Assembly: GCA_030603385.1 (NCBI GenBank)
Contig: JAUVXW010000003.1
Location: 62,001 to 126,000 of the forward strand
DNA length: 64,000 bases
Direction of reading: 5' to 3'
DNA from: Promethearchaeota archaeon
Lineage (GTDB): Archaea; Asgardarchaeota; Lokiarchaeia; Sigyniarchaeales; SOKP01
Shown here: positions 20,870-30,206 of the stretch, piece by piece
Layout of the letters: every line of letters begins with the position of its first letter
Position numbering within the stretch: position 1 is the first letter of the stretch
Position numbers and translations under genes: made by a program
The notes under the pieces: model-generated
Told to the model about the DNA's origin: nothing
Databases searched by the model: none
What the model saw: only the letters and a program-made list of their open reading frames with translations

Positions 20870-21391
20870 TCAGTCTTGATTCTGGAGAAATTCTTCGAGT
20901 TGGACGAAAATCCCATCTGGATCCCTAGCCGTAACGATTTTTATTAGATCCTTTCCTGGTGTTTCAGGAGTTAGGTCTGCAACTTGAGGAGGGCTAATAA
21001 ACTCAACACCCTTTGACTTTAGATAGTTGTATACTTTGTCAACATCATCCACCTCAAGGGAGATCCGAGTGATTCCGACATTGTTTATTTTATCATAAGG
21101 TTTTCCCGTAGAAGGTGGTTTAGTCCATTGAAGAAGATCAAGCACTGTTGCATTTTTATCATAGCCAAAGCGGATAACCCAGCCTTTATATTCCGCTGTA
21201 TTACCCAACCCAAGAGCAATTCCGACGCCTTCGCTCTCGGTCTTTCTTTTAATAATCTCTGCCTTCTCTCTATTCCCGAGTAAATGTCCTCCTAGCAAGT
21301 CAACATAGAATTCCAGTGATTTTTCAATGTCTGAACAAACTACATTAAAATGAATAATCCTTTTTATCATTAGAGTGCTTTTTTTTTTCAT
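20870..21391 (-). CDS. VOC / glyoxalase superfamily protein
   Basis: IIHFNVVCSDIEKSLEFYVDLLGGHLLGN...ISLEVDDVDKVYNYLKSKGVEFISPPQ...TARDPDGIFVQLEEF; start may be an internal Met (MIKRIIHFN). Confidence 0.85.
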   Translation of the reverse strand: MKKKSTLMIKRIIHFNVVCSDIEKSLEFYVDLLGGHLLGNREKAEIIKRKTESEGVGIALGLGNTAEYKGWVIRFGYDKNATVLDLLQWTKPPSTGKPYDKINNVGITRISLEVDDVDKVYNYLKSKGVEFISPPQVADLTPETPGKDLIKIVTARDPDGIFVQLEEFLQNQD

Positions 21392-21616
21392 TTTTTTTAC
21401 TATTCCTATTTGTTAATTTTTAAATATAATCAGCTTAATTTATTTAAAAGAATTTTCCTTCGAAAGTTAACCTTTTTCAAATCAGAAAATTGTATAAATG
21501 ATTATTAAATCAATATAAAATACCCCTTTTTTTCGGAAAAATTCTTTTTTGATCTTATTTTAATTTGCTAAAATTCAAGTAATAAACAAAATTTTCAAAT
21601 TTACAGGTGAAAAATA

Positions 21617-22480
21617 ATATCAAGAAATGACTTTAAGATTTTTGACGCGCATCTTCACACTTATGGTGTGTTCCTTAATCCTCATAAAGATATAATAAGT
21701 TATATGGATCAATACAATGTAGAAAAGGCGATTATTACAACAATTAATAGAACCAAATATCACGAAAGACAGAAAGAAGTTGCTTCTACAATAAGTGAAG
21801 GGGATAAGATTACTAAATTTATGGCTGATTTTAAGAAATTAATGACTAAAGGTCAACTTGATCATACCGATGTTAAAGAAATTGCGAAAAAAGCTCCTGA
21901 TCGTTTTTACAAATTTTTTTGGTTTAATCCAAAAATGGATTCAGAAGAACAAGAAGAAGATTATAGGATTTTAGAAGATCATTTTAAGGAAGGATTTTGT
22001 GGTGTTAAGATACATTCAGGTTTTCACGCTATCAAGGTACCAAATGATATCCAAAAGCTAATTTCATTTATGCAAGATTATGATAAAAATTTAATATTTT
22101 ACATACACTCACTTCCTAAAACGTCCTTTTTTGGGGGTGTATCAACAAGAGACATTGCGAATTTGGCGTCAAAAAATCCTAATCTAAGGATTATAGTAGG
22201 CCATGCGGCCAATACAATGTCATATGCACTCGATGTCGGAATGACATTGAGGAGGTATGAAAATATCTATTTTGAAACATCTTGTTCTGTTTCTTTTGGT
22301 ATTTATAATCTAATCAAGACAATTGGTCATGAAAAAATCTTGTTTGGTTCAGATTCACCTACAGCATCTACATTACCAATAGAAATTGAGAAAATTCTAT
22401 CCTTACCTAGAATCTCTCATGAAGAAAAACAAGATATATTATATAATAATGTGAATACTTTACTGGAAATGAAATCTTAG
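21617..22480 (+). CDS. Amidohydrolase-superfamily metal-dependent hydrolase
   Basis: Homology (SRNDFKIFDAHLHTYGVFLNPHKDIISYMDQYNVEKAII) extends upstream of the called GTG (21668) to a TGA at 21608; later GVKIHSGFHAI, IVGHAANTM, ILFGSDSPTAS. Start codon unclear. Confidence 0.75.
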   Translation: MSRNDFKIFDAHLHTYGVFLNPHKDIISYMDQYNVEKAIITTINRTKYHERQKEVASTISEGDKITKFMADFKKLMTKGQLDHTDVKEIAKKAPDRFYKFFWFNPKMDSEEQEEDYRILEDHFKEGFCGVKIHSGFHAIKVPNDIQKLISFMQDYDKNLIFYIHSLPKTSFFGGVSTRDIANLASKNPNLRIIVGHAANTMSYALDVGMTLRRYENIYFETSCSVSFGIYNLIKTIGHEKILFGSDSPTASTLPIEIEKILSLPRISHEEKQDILYNNVNTLLEMKS

Positions 22481-22751
22481 AATTCCCTTGCACTTTTTAT
22501 GTTAGAATAATCTTAATTTTTTAAAATTTTTTGATTATTTGCAGACAGTTAATCATTTAATTAAATCCAATTCAAAGCCCTTTTCTCAAGTGTTAAAATT
22601 ATTAACCATTTAATTTTTTATCAACTTACTATTAAAATTTGAGATAATTAAACCATATTCAATCTTTTATTTCTATTTTAATAATAAATCAATTAAAAGA
22701 GAAATCCTATTTTATTTTAATTATTAAGAAAAAAATTCATAGGATGATTAA

Positions 22752-23321
22752 GTGAGTTATTTAAGGGATAATAAAATCTGGGAAGAAGAAGAAGATCTAA
22801 ATTGGGATGTTATAGAAATTTCGAAAGTTGACGACAAAATTATTAGATATTTACTTGATAACTTAAAATTGGATAAATCCGATTTATCAGATAATTTTTT
22901 CATTGCCTTTGAAAGTCTATTGAAGATTGGTAAGAAAACAGAAAATGTTTTAGATTCTTATATTAGAGAAACGAATGAAATTCATAATTTTAAAATAGAT
23001 GTTTTCAATTTTATGCTAGATTTCATTAAAAGCAATAAGATTGAATATCTCTTAGTTCCACACTTATATGACCCCGATTTTATTACTAGAGCCAGAACAA
23101 TATTTAAGATTGAACAAGCTGGAGATAAAAAATATTTAAAATTTATATTACCGTTATTGAATGATCCTGACGATTCTGTTCGTTGGGCAGTATTACGATT
23201 TTTGGATACCTTTGATATGATGAAAAATCCTTTAGTTTGTAAAGAACTAAAATGCTTTATAGAAAAAGAATCAAATCCTATAATTAAAGAAAAGGGTAAA
23301 GAAATCTTTAAAAAAACATGA
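22752..23321 (+). CDS. Small HEAT-repeat-like protein
   Basis: HLYDPDFITRARTIFKIEQAGDKKYLKFILPLLNDPDDSVRWAVLRFLDTF; GTG start. Confidence 0.6.
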   Translation: MSYLRDNKIWEEEEDLNWDVIEISKVDDKIIRYLLDNLKLDKSDLSDNFFIAFESLLKIGKKTENVLDSYIRETNEIHNFKIDVFNFMLDFIKSNKIEYLLVPHLYDPDFITRARTIFKIEQAGDKKYLKFILPLLNDPDDSVRWAVLRFLDTFDMMKNPLVCKELKCFIEKESNPIIKEKGKEIFKKT

Positions 23322-23366
23322 TAATTTGTGTTTATTCAAGCTTTTATTAAACCAAATTACTTCTTA

Positions 23367-24413
23367 TTAGTATAGTGTACTAATAAATTTCGTCATGTAA
23401 TTTTTGAGAATTGGTATCAAATCATTTTTCCATGCAAGTCCATCTAATTTTCGCACTTTATTAATCCTATTAAAACTGTTCATAGTATTCGATACTGAGC
23501 GTTTAATGTTGTCTAAAGTATTATTTTTTCTAAATTTTTCTGATAAAGCTGAAGTTATATCTTCTGCTAAATTTTGGGTCAATAAATCTTTAAAATCATC
23601 AAAATTATAGATTGTTCCGAATTTGAAATATGATGATAAAAATTGAGAAACAGCACTTTCAATTTCTTTTTGAGAAATTTCAATTTTTCTTATGCAAAAT
23701 GTTCTAATTACTCTTTCTAATAAATATCCATTAAACCTTTTTTCCAATTCTGATTGAACAACTTTGTTTTTTTTAAATTTAAGCTCTTTTCTCATCTTTT
23801 CTTCTTTTCTGGCAAATAAGACGTTTTCATAATCTTTTACAATTATAACTGATAAACCAGACCTTAAAACTATGATATTGGTGTCTAACTTTTCCAATCC
23901 TTGAAAGTGGGTTGGTACTTTATCAATATGCCTTTCTAAAATGTCTTTTATATTGAGGTTTTTTGAATCATATGGGCTGAAAAAGATTTCATACAACGCA
24001 CTAAAATTATATTCGCGAATATCTGATTTAAGTAATTTTCTTATATACTTATCGTACTTTAAGAAGAATCTAAAAATACTGTCATCAACAGCTAAACTTA
24101 AATTATTAAACGGATATTGAGCTCTAACTAGATATTTCTTATATTCTAATCTGATTTTTTGAGCCCTTATCCATTCGAATGCCAAATCTAAGATTTCTTT
24201 ACCTTCCACAATTTTATCTCTGAAATATATTAATGTGTTATAAACCTCTTTGTAATCAGACCCTATTGACTGGTTAACTAAAAACCTTGACGTAAGTTGA
24301 ATTGGACTTAAATTTTTGAATTGATTCTTAAGCCTTTCATAATATCTTAAAATTTTATCTTTTTCAATGTTATATACTTGTTCAAAATCCAATTCTTCCA
24401 TTTTAATCATCAA
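23367..24413 (-). CDS. Uncharacterised protein (348 aa)
   Basis: Long ORF, start overlaps the stop of the upstream gene 24410-25462 (apparent operon); no family recognised. Confidence 0.75.
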   Translation of the reverse strand: MMIKMEELDFEQVYNIEKDKILRYYERLKNQFKNLSPIQLTSRFLVNQSIGSDYKEVYNTLIYFRDKIVEGKEILDLAFEWIRAQKIRLEYKKYLVRAQYPFNNLSLAVDDSIFRFFLKYDKYIRKLLKSDIREYNFSALYEIFFSPYDSKNLNIKDILERHIDKVPTHFQGLEKLDTNIIVLRSGLSVIIVKDYENVLFARKEEKMRKELKFKKNKVVQSELEKRFNGYLLERVIRTFCIRKIEISQKEIESAVSQFLSSYFKFGTIYNFDDFKDLLTQNLAEDITSALSEKFRKNNTLDNIKRSVSNTMNSFNRINKVRKLDGLAWKNDLIPILKNYMTKFISTLY

Positions 24414-25462
24414 ACCTCAAATTCAAAATCAGCATCACCATCAAGAACTTCTCCGATTCTATTAAGTTCCTCATCTAAAATTGTTCCCCATCTTTCCTCT
24501 TTAAAATGAGGGTTTATTAATCTAAGAATTTCTTTTAGATCTTTTTTACTATCTAATATAAGCCTTAATTTTTTTCTAAAATATGATATATTCTTATTCA
24601 TTTCTGTAACTTCGTTTTGTTGAACTAAAATTACACCGTAACTATTAAGTATACCATTATCCAAAGTAAATTCTTCTAAATAAACAACTTTTTTATTCTC
24701 ATAACATAGATTGATTGATCTAATACTAGGGTGCACTCCTTTTTTATTATATAGCTCTAGGGTTTCATTTATCAAGTGTTCATAATAATCTGGTAGAATT
24801 GACACAACGTAATAGGAGGGAATAAAATCTAAATATCTTTTTCTGAGAGGATCATTTTTATCAAAAGTATAAAGGTTGGAAACTCTTATATCTTCAGAGT
24901 TTTTCCTTTCAATTAATCCCACACAATAATATCTTTGCCCTTCTTCCCAATACATCTTTCTAGAAGACCCAAGAGAGTACTCTATTAGATTAATCCCTCT
25001 ATATAATTCAGCTTCTATGAATCGGGAAAAGTTAAAACGACTTCCCAACAAATTTTCGTTTACTACTTTACCTTGCATAATGCTGGGATGAATGTATTCT
25101 GAAATTTTATCATAAATCAGTTTTGTATCTTCTGTAAAAGGAGTACTTATTAAAGCAAAAAGATTTGTTGATCCTTCTAAAGTGTCTATTGAGGAATTGA
25201 GAGTAAAAAAAGATTGAATTACATCTGCTTCAATGGCTTTTGAATAGCGCAAAGATAAAGAAGCTTCGATAGATTCAATTTTCCAATTATTTCCGATTCC
25301 ACTCGCCGCGGTTAAAAAAACAGGACCTAAGAATTTAAAGGAAAGCATTTTCAGCTCATTCCTTTTCTCCTCACTAAAATCATCTGAACATTTAATATTA
25401 TCAAATACCAAATTATCCTCGTCAGCATAGAATAGTCCTAAAATTATTTCCTTGTCATTCAT
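24410..25462 (-). CDS. Uncharacterised protein (350 aa)
   Basis: Long ORF divergent from the small GTPase; no family recognised. Confidence 0.75.
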   Translation of the reverse strand: MNDKEIILGLFYADEDNLVFDNIKCSDDFSEEKRNELKMLSFKFLGPVFLTAASGIGNNWKIESIEASLSLRYSKAIEADVIQSFFTLNSSIDTLEGSTNLFALISTPFTEDTKLIYDKISEYIHPSIMQGKVVNENLLGSRFNFSRFIEAELYRGINLIEYSLGSSRKMYWEEGQRYYCVGLIERKNSEDIRVSNLYTFDKNDPLRKRYLDFIPSYYVVSILPDYYEHLINETLELYNKKGVHPSIRSINLCYENKKVVYLEEFTLDNGILNSYGVILVQQNEVTEMNKNISYFRKKLRLILDSKKDLKEILRLINPHFKEERWGTILDEELNRIGEVLDGDADFEFEV

Positions 25463-25852
25463 TTACATTATTCTCATAGATATGGTTTTTTGCTGCTCCC
25501 ATTAAAAAATAAACCACATTGTTTTAAGTTTAAGCTTTTCAGAAAATCTACTTCTAAATGATACGTACAAAAGTATAGGTTTTAATATTAAAAGTTGTTA
25601 AGAATACCCTTAGGTAAGGGAAGTTATCTATTTACTGATTTATCAATTTTTGTGGTAAAACTCGAATTCCCTATGTTTTCTAAAGAGTTAATGAAGTATG
25701 TTTGTACTGATGATTTATACAAAAAAATTTCAGACTACATTTATAAGAATTCATTTCCATTAGAAATATAATTATCGAGTGGTATAATAATATAAAAATT
25801 TATTAAATTAAATAATAATTAATATATCTAATTATAATTAGGATTTATAAAA

Positions 25853-26383
25853 ATGTCTCATTACGATTACACATTTAAGATTCTTCTTCTTGGAGATGCA
25901 TCCGTTGGTAAAACATCGTTCACAAAACGCTATTGTTATAATATTTTCAACCCAAGTGAAAGATTAACGATTGGTGTTGACTTCCATGTTAAAACAATTG
26001 AATTGAATGAAACTAAAATAAAACTTCAAATATGGGATGTCGGTGGAGAAGAACGGTTTAGATTCCTTTTACCGACATATTGTTTAGGTGCCAATGCTGC
26101 ATTTCTACTTTATGACATAACAAGACCTTCTACTCTGGATAATATTTCAGAATGGATGACAATTGTCAGACAAAAGGGCGGACCTATACCAATAATGCTC
26201 GTTGGTTCTAAAATTGATCTTTCGAAAAGTTCTCGAAAAGTTCCAAGAGAATATGGTATTCAAATCGCTGAAAAAAATAACATGGCGAGTTTTGTTGAAA
26301 TTTCAGCCAAAGAAAATGTTAATGTTGATGAAGGTTTTAAAGTTCTCACCGAACTGACATTGGATAAGACTAATAATAGGTGA
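25853..26383 (+). CDS. Ras/Rab-like small GTPase
   Basis: G1 GDASVGKTS, switch I region TIGVDFHVK, G3 WDVGGEERFRF, G4 GSKIDL, G5 ISAKEN. Confidence 0.95.
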   Translation: MSHYDYTFKILLLGDASVGKTSFTKRYCYNIFNPSERLTIGVDFHVKTIELNETKIKLQIWDVGGEERFRFLLPTYCLGANAAFLLYDITRPSTLDNISEWMTIVRQKGGPIPIMLVGSKIDLSKSSRKVPREYGIQIAEKNNMASFVEISAKENVNVDEGFKVLTELTLDKTNNR

Positions 26384-26387
26384 TGTA

Positions 26388-27353
26388 ATGGAAGATACCA
26401 AATATTTATCTCTCAGCCAATTATTTGATTCCATTGGTGTTATTGAAAAAGGTATAGAAAGAATTTACCATTACATACTAGTTAATAAAAGAATTGATAA
26501 TTTAAAGGATGTGTGTGATCAATTTAGTCTCTCTTTAAAACGGGGATATAAAATCTGTTCAGTGCTCAGCGATTTAGAACTTGTTCAGATTTATGATAGA
26601 CCAATGAAAATTCACCTGGCAAACCCTATTTTAGGTTTATGGCAAAATCTTGTTAATAAAAGAATAGAGAATCTCCAAAATGAATTTGATGAGAAGAGAG
26701 ACAAATGTGAAATCTCGCTAGATGTTTTTATAAAGAACTTCAAATTGGAAGAACAAGTGGCTCAAGTACCTGTTGAATTTGTCAACTATGATGTGAAAAA
26801 TTTTGATGAAAGCTATTATTCGTTTTTAGCTGAAAAAGAATGTAAAATAGCGATAGGCATCAGATATCACAGTCCTTTAATCGATTTGATCCAAGAGTAT
26901 GGTTTTACCCGTATTCCAGAAGAAATTGGTGAATCTATGAAGGCAGGAATGATCAGAATTAAAGAAAACCTTAAAAATATTAAGGTACAAGTTATTTTTC
27001 ATTCTGATGTAGTTAAGGACCTTATAAGCAGTGAAGAATTTGGACTTCTTACAAAACATATTAATCCTATGAATATGGAATTTAAAAATCTTAAAATTCA
27101 TGTAACAGACGAAAATTTTAGTAATTTTAGCCTTTCTGATAGTGAATTTATTATTCAACCAAGTTTTGACCCGACAAATATCTTAATTGGGGCATATATC
27201 TCTCGAAATAGAAATATTTATCAGATCTTCGATACAAAATTTAATGAGATATTTAAAACTGGAATTACTATCGAAGAATTTTTACAAAAGGATAAAAGTT
27301 TAAATATGGATTCTATTACAATAGCCCAATCCTTTGCTTTATGTGTATTGTAA
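26388..27353 (+). CDS. TrmB-like winged-helix transcriptional regulator
   Basis: N-terminal HTH-like region (IERIYHYILVNKRIDNLKDVCDQFSLSLKRGYKICSVLSDLELVQIYDRP) and a C-terminal sensor-like region; starts 4 nt after the GTPase stop. Confidence 0.6.
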   Translation: MEDTKYLSLSQLFDSIGVIEKGIERIYHYILVNKRIDNLKDVCDQFSLSLKRGYKICSVLSDLELVQIYDRPMKIHLANPILGLWQNLVNKRIENLQNEFDEKRDKCEISLDVFIKNFKLEEQVAQVPVEFVNYDVKNFDESYYSFLAEKECKIAIGIRYHSPLIDLIQEYGFTRIPEEIGESMKAGMIRIKENLKNIKVQVIFHSDVVKDLISSEEFGLLTKHINPMNMEFKNLKIHVTDENFSNFSLSDSEFIIQPSFDPTNILIGAYISRNRNIYQIFDTKFNEIFKTGITIEEFLQKDKSLNMDSITIAQSFALCVL

Positions 27354-27405
27354 GGTTACTTGATTTGAATAAAAAAATTAAAAATTATTAAAAAAACTAG
27401 TAGAA

Positions 27406-28980
27406 CTATTTATCTTCTTGTTCTCTCTTTTGTTTTGCTATTAAAGCTTTTCTAAACTTTTCAAGCATTGCTCTTGGTGTTACTGTGTAATCTTCTTGTC
27501 GTTCAAATCTTTTTAAGTTTTTCTTAATTCCAAATAAATATTTAGCAATATCTTTAAGCTTCTCTAATGGATATCGTCCCATCATTGCAATAGTTTCCAT
27601 TTGGGGTGATCCACCACCATGAAGTCCAGCAACTTGCAATAGACCTGCAATATCAGAACATCCAATACATTCAATTCCTTTAAAACATTTTAGGACATTC
27701 TCTGGGGACACTCTTGGATTTCTTTGCATATACTTCATTGCTAAAGGCCCTACTTCTTTATCATAGAATGTATCGAGAAATGGCAGTGTTGCCATTAATC
27801 CACCTGCCAAATCAGCCAAAATCTTATATTCTTCATATATTTGCTCCCCCGCAAGTTTACGCCCCGCATTCGTAAGAATCTCATCTGGAACTTGAGTACC
27901 AGATGGAGCTTTTTCAGAATGGAGAGCACTTGATTCACCTGCAGCAAAAACTAATTCTGCTGTTCCTAAAATATGTGAAAGCTTATCTCTTACATGGGAT
28001 GTGCTTTGAATTCCATTATACTCTGCAACTAGAGCAGCAGCACTGGCTAGCACTTCTGACATTGCTGCTTTACAACCTGTGTAAGAATGACGATGATAAT
28101 GTGCAAACATTAAAGCTAAAAATCCTGCAAAAGGTGTTTGTTTATGATCTGCATGACCATTTAAAAAAACTCGTTCTTTGGGGATGAAGACGTCATCAAA
28201 TATTATAAATGTTTCACTGTCACCGAGAGCTAAGGCTGCAGATTTCATACTCTCTGGAACATTTTTAGGTTGATGAAAATATGCAGGTCTTACAAGTAAT
28301 TTTACACCCTCCCAATCAGCTGGGATTGCAAAAGCAACTGCATAATCGTGATCATCTGGCATCATCATTCGACAGGGAACCGCGATTATCTCATGTATAT
28401 AAGGTGTATTGGTGATACTACATTTTGCACCGCGGACTATAATGCCATCATCTCTCGTTTCGACAATCCGTAAATATGCATCTGGATTTTCTTGTTGCGA
28501 AGGGCGTTTTAAGCGATCACCCTTAACATCAGTCGACGCACAAGAGCCCGCTAAATCATTTTCTTGAAAATATTTTAAGAACTTTTCGAAATTTTCATAA
28601 TAATTTGTTCCTAATGCTTGATCACATTCATAAGTAATAACAGAAAGAGCATTTAGGGCGTCTATTCCCATACATCTTTGAATACAGCCTGAAACTCTAT
28701 GGCATAAAACTCTAGTCATTCTTTGCTTTTTAAATAAATCCTCTTTACTCTGATGGATGTGGCAAAATCTATTTATCTTTTCTCCAGTTAAGTGAGAGGT
28801 TGCCGTACATAGATCTTCAAATTTCTTATCGTGAGCAAGGTCATATGTCTCGCGCATGATATTAATTCCGCCTCTTATTCGAGGATCATCTCGACCAACC
28901 ACTTCGTCACCTATCCATATGTTCTTTTTCATCAAGTAGAGTGACTCAAGATATTCTTCAAAAGTTTTCATAATTAGCAA
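27406..28980 (-). CDS. abfD: 4-hydroxybutyryl-CoA dehydratase / vinylacetyl-CoA delta-isomerase
   Basis: 4-HPA-3-hydroxylase-like fold sequence with CIQRC (C-x3-C) and HRHSYTGC (H-x6-C), matching the FeS ligand pattern of AbfD. Confidence 0.88.
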   Translation of the reverse strand: MLIMKTFEEYLESLYLMKKNIWIGDEVVGRDDPRIRGGINIMRETYDLAHDKKFEDLCTATSHLTGEKINRFCHIHQSKEDLFKKQRMTRVLCHRVSGCIQRCMGIDALNALSVITYECDQALGTNYYENFEKFLKYFQENDLAGSCASTDVKGDRLKRPSQQENPDAYLRIVETRDDGIIVRGAKCSITNTPYIHEIIAVPCRMMMPDDHDYAVAFAIPADWEGVKLLVRPAYFHQPKNVPESMKSAALALGDSETFIIFDDVFIPKERVFLNGHADHKQTPFAGFLALMFAHYHRHSYTGCKAAMSEVLASAAALVAEYNGIQSTSHVRDKLSHILGTAELVFAAGESSALHSEKAPSGTQVPDEILTNAGRKLAGEQIYEEYKILADLAGGLMATLPFLDTFYDKEVGPLAMKYMQRNPRVSPENVLKCFKGIECIGCSDIAGLLQVAGLHGGGSPQMETIAMMGRYPLEKLKDIAKYLFGIKKNLKRFERQEDYTVTPRAMLEKFRKALIAKQKREQEDK

Positions 28981-29148
28981 TAATATCTTATTTTAAAAAA
29001 ATTTTCAGAAATTAAACTTAAAACACATATCAAGAATTAACTATTTTTACTTATTTTCATTAAAAAATATAATTATTAGGAAATAAGTTGATTAACAAAA
29101 TCATTTAATTGATTTTGTTTTATCTGTTCAATAAAAAATCGTCGATAT

Positions 29149-30135
29149 ATGAATGAAGAATTAACTCCAGAAAAAATTCAAAAAAGTTTTCTAAATGGAG
29201 ATATAACTAAAGAAGATACTGCTGATCGTTTAATCTCATTAATTGATAGAAGCGAGGATGCGAAAGTTCGGACAGCAAGTATTGAAGCATTGGAAAAAAT
29301 AGATTTTAAGGATGAAATTATTTTTAAAATTCTTGAAAATCATTTAGTATCTGATGAGAATGCTAGTGTTAGAGCTTCAGCAGCAAAAGTTATTATTCTA
29401 AACTTTCTAGATGAAGGATTAGAACCTTTAGAATGGACTACTAAGCATGATAAATCACCTTTAGTTATGAAAGCGATTTTTGATACATTTGCGAGTAAGA
29501 AAATCTCAAACCACGAAGCAATCGAGAAAAACTTAAGTAGTTTTCTGGAGACATTCGCTTTAAATTTGGGGGTTGCGTTTGAAGAAGCTAGGTTTTTTTT
29601 GGATTTAGAAGCTATATTTTCGAAAGGTAAGAGAAGTTATGAAGTTAATCCTCTTGATTATAAAAATTTTGAAGTACTGTATGATTATAAAGATTCTGAA
29701 CCATGGTTAGTGATAAAAAATAAGCACGTTGTGGTCCTTAACCTAAATTTTTTCAATTGGAGATTTGTTAAGGAAAATGGGGAGCTTCTTAATTCCTTTT
29801 CAAAATTAAAATACTTGGACATCTATCTCAATATGATTAAAAAATACAATAATTTTAATCTTGAATATACCAAAGTTCCTGAATCAATTGGTAGACTTAC
29901 ATCCCTCAAAAAGTTAGCATTAGCAAGAAATAATCTTCAGAGTATTCCTGAATCAATAAAAAATTTAAATTTGCTTTCAGAGTTAGATTTAAGCCATAAT
30001 CAATTTCAAGAAATCCCTCTAAGTTTAAAATCACTTAATTCACTTGAGCTATTAAATATGAAAAGCAATAATCTTCAGAGCGTTCCTCAATCAATGAAGA
30101 ATTTTGTGAATTCTCTTGCAGATTTTAAATTATAA
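29149..30135 (+). CDS. HEAT-like plus leucine-rich-repeat protein
   Basis: N-terminal HEAT-like helices (VRTASIEALEKIDF, VRASAAKVIILNFL); C-terminal LRRs (LTSLKKLALARNNLQSIPESIKNLNLLSELDLSHNQFQEIPLSLKSLNSLELLNMKSNNLQSVPQS). Confidence 0.8.
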   Translation: MNEELTPEKIQKSFLNGDITKEDTADRLISLIDRSEDAKVRTASIEALEKIDFKDEIIFKILENHLVSDENASVRASAAKVIILNFLDEGLEPLEWTTKHDKSPLVMKAIFDTFASKKISNHEAIEKNLSSFLETFALNLGVAFEEARFFLDLEAIFSKGKRSYEVNPLDYKNFEVLYDYKDSEPWLVIKNKHVVVLNLNFFNWRFVKENGELLNSFSKLKYLDIYLNMIKKYNNFNLEYTKVPESIGRLTSLKKLALARNNLQSIPESIKNLNLLSELDLSHNQFQEIPLSLKSLNSLELLNMKSNNLQSVPQSMKNFVNSLADFKL

Positions 30136-30206
30136 ATACGAGTCTTAGATAATTAGTTAAATTTTAAAATTGAGAATAATATCATTAATTAATTTTTATT
30201 AATATA

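Noticed and set aside
20663-20879. Overlapping short ORFs on both strands (60-63 aa) between guaA and the VOC gene
   Set aside because: No recognisable family, no clear start context, and overlapping opposite-strand ORFs; may be remnant sequence but not supportable as a gene.
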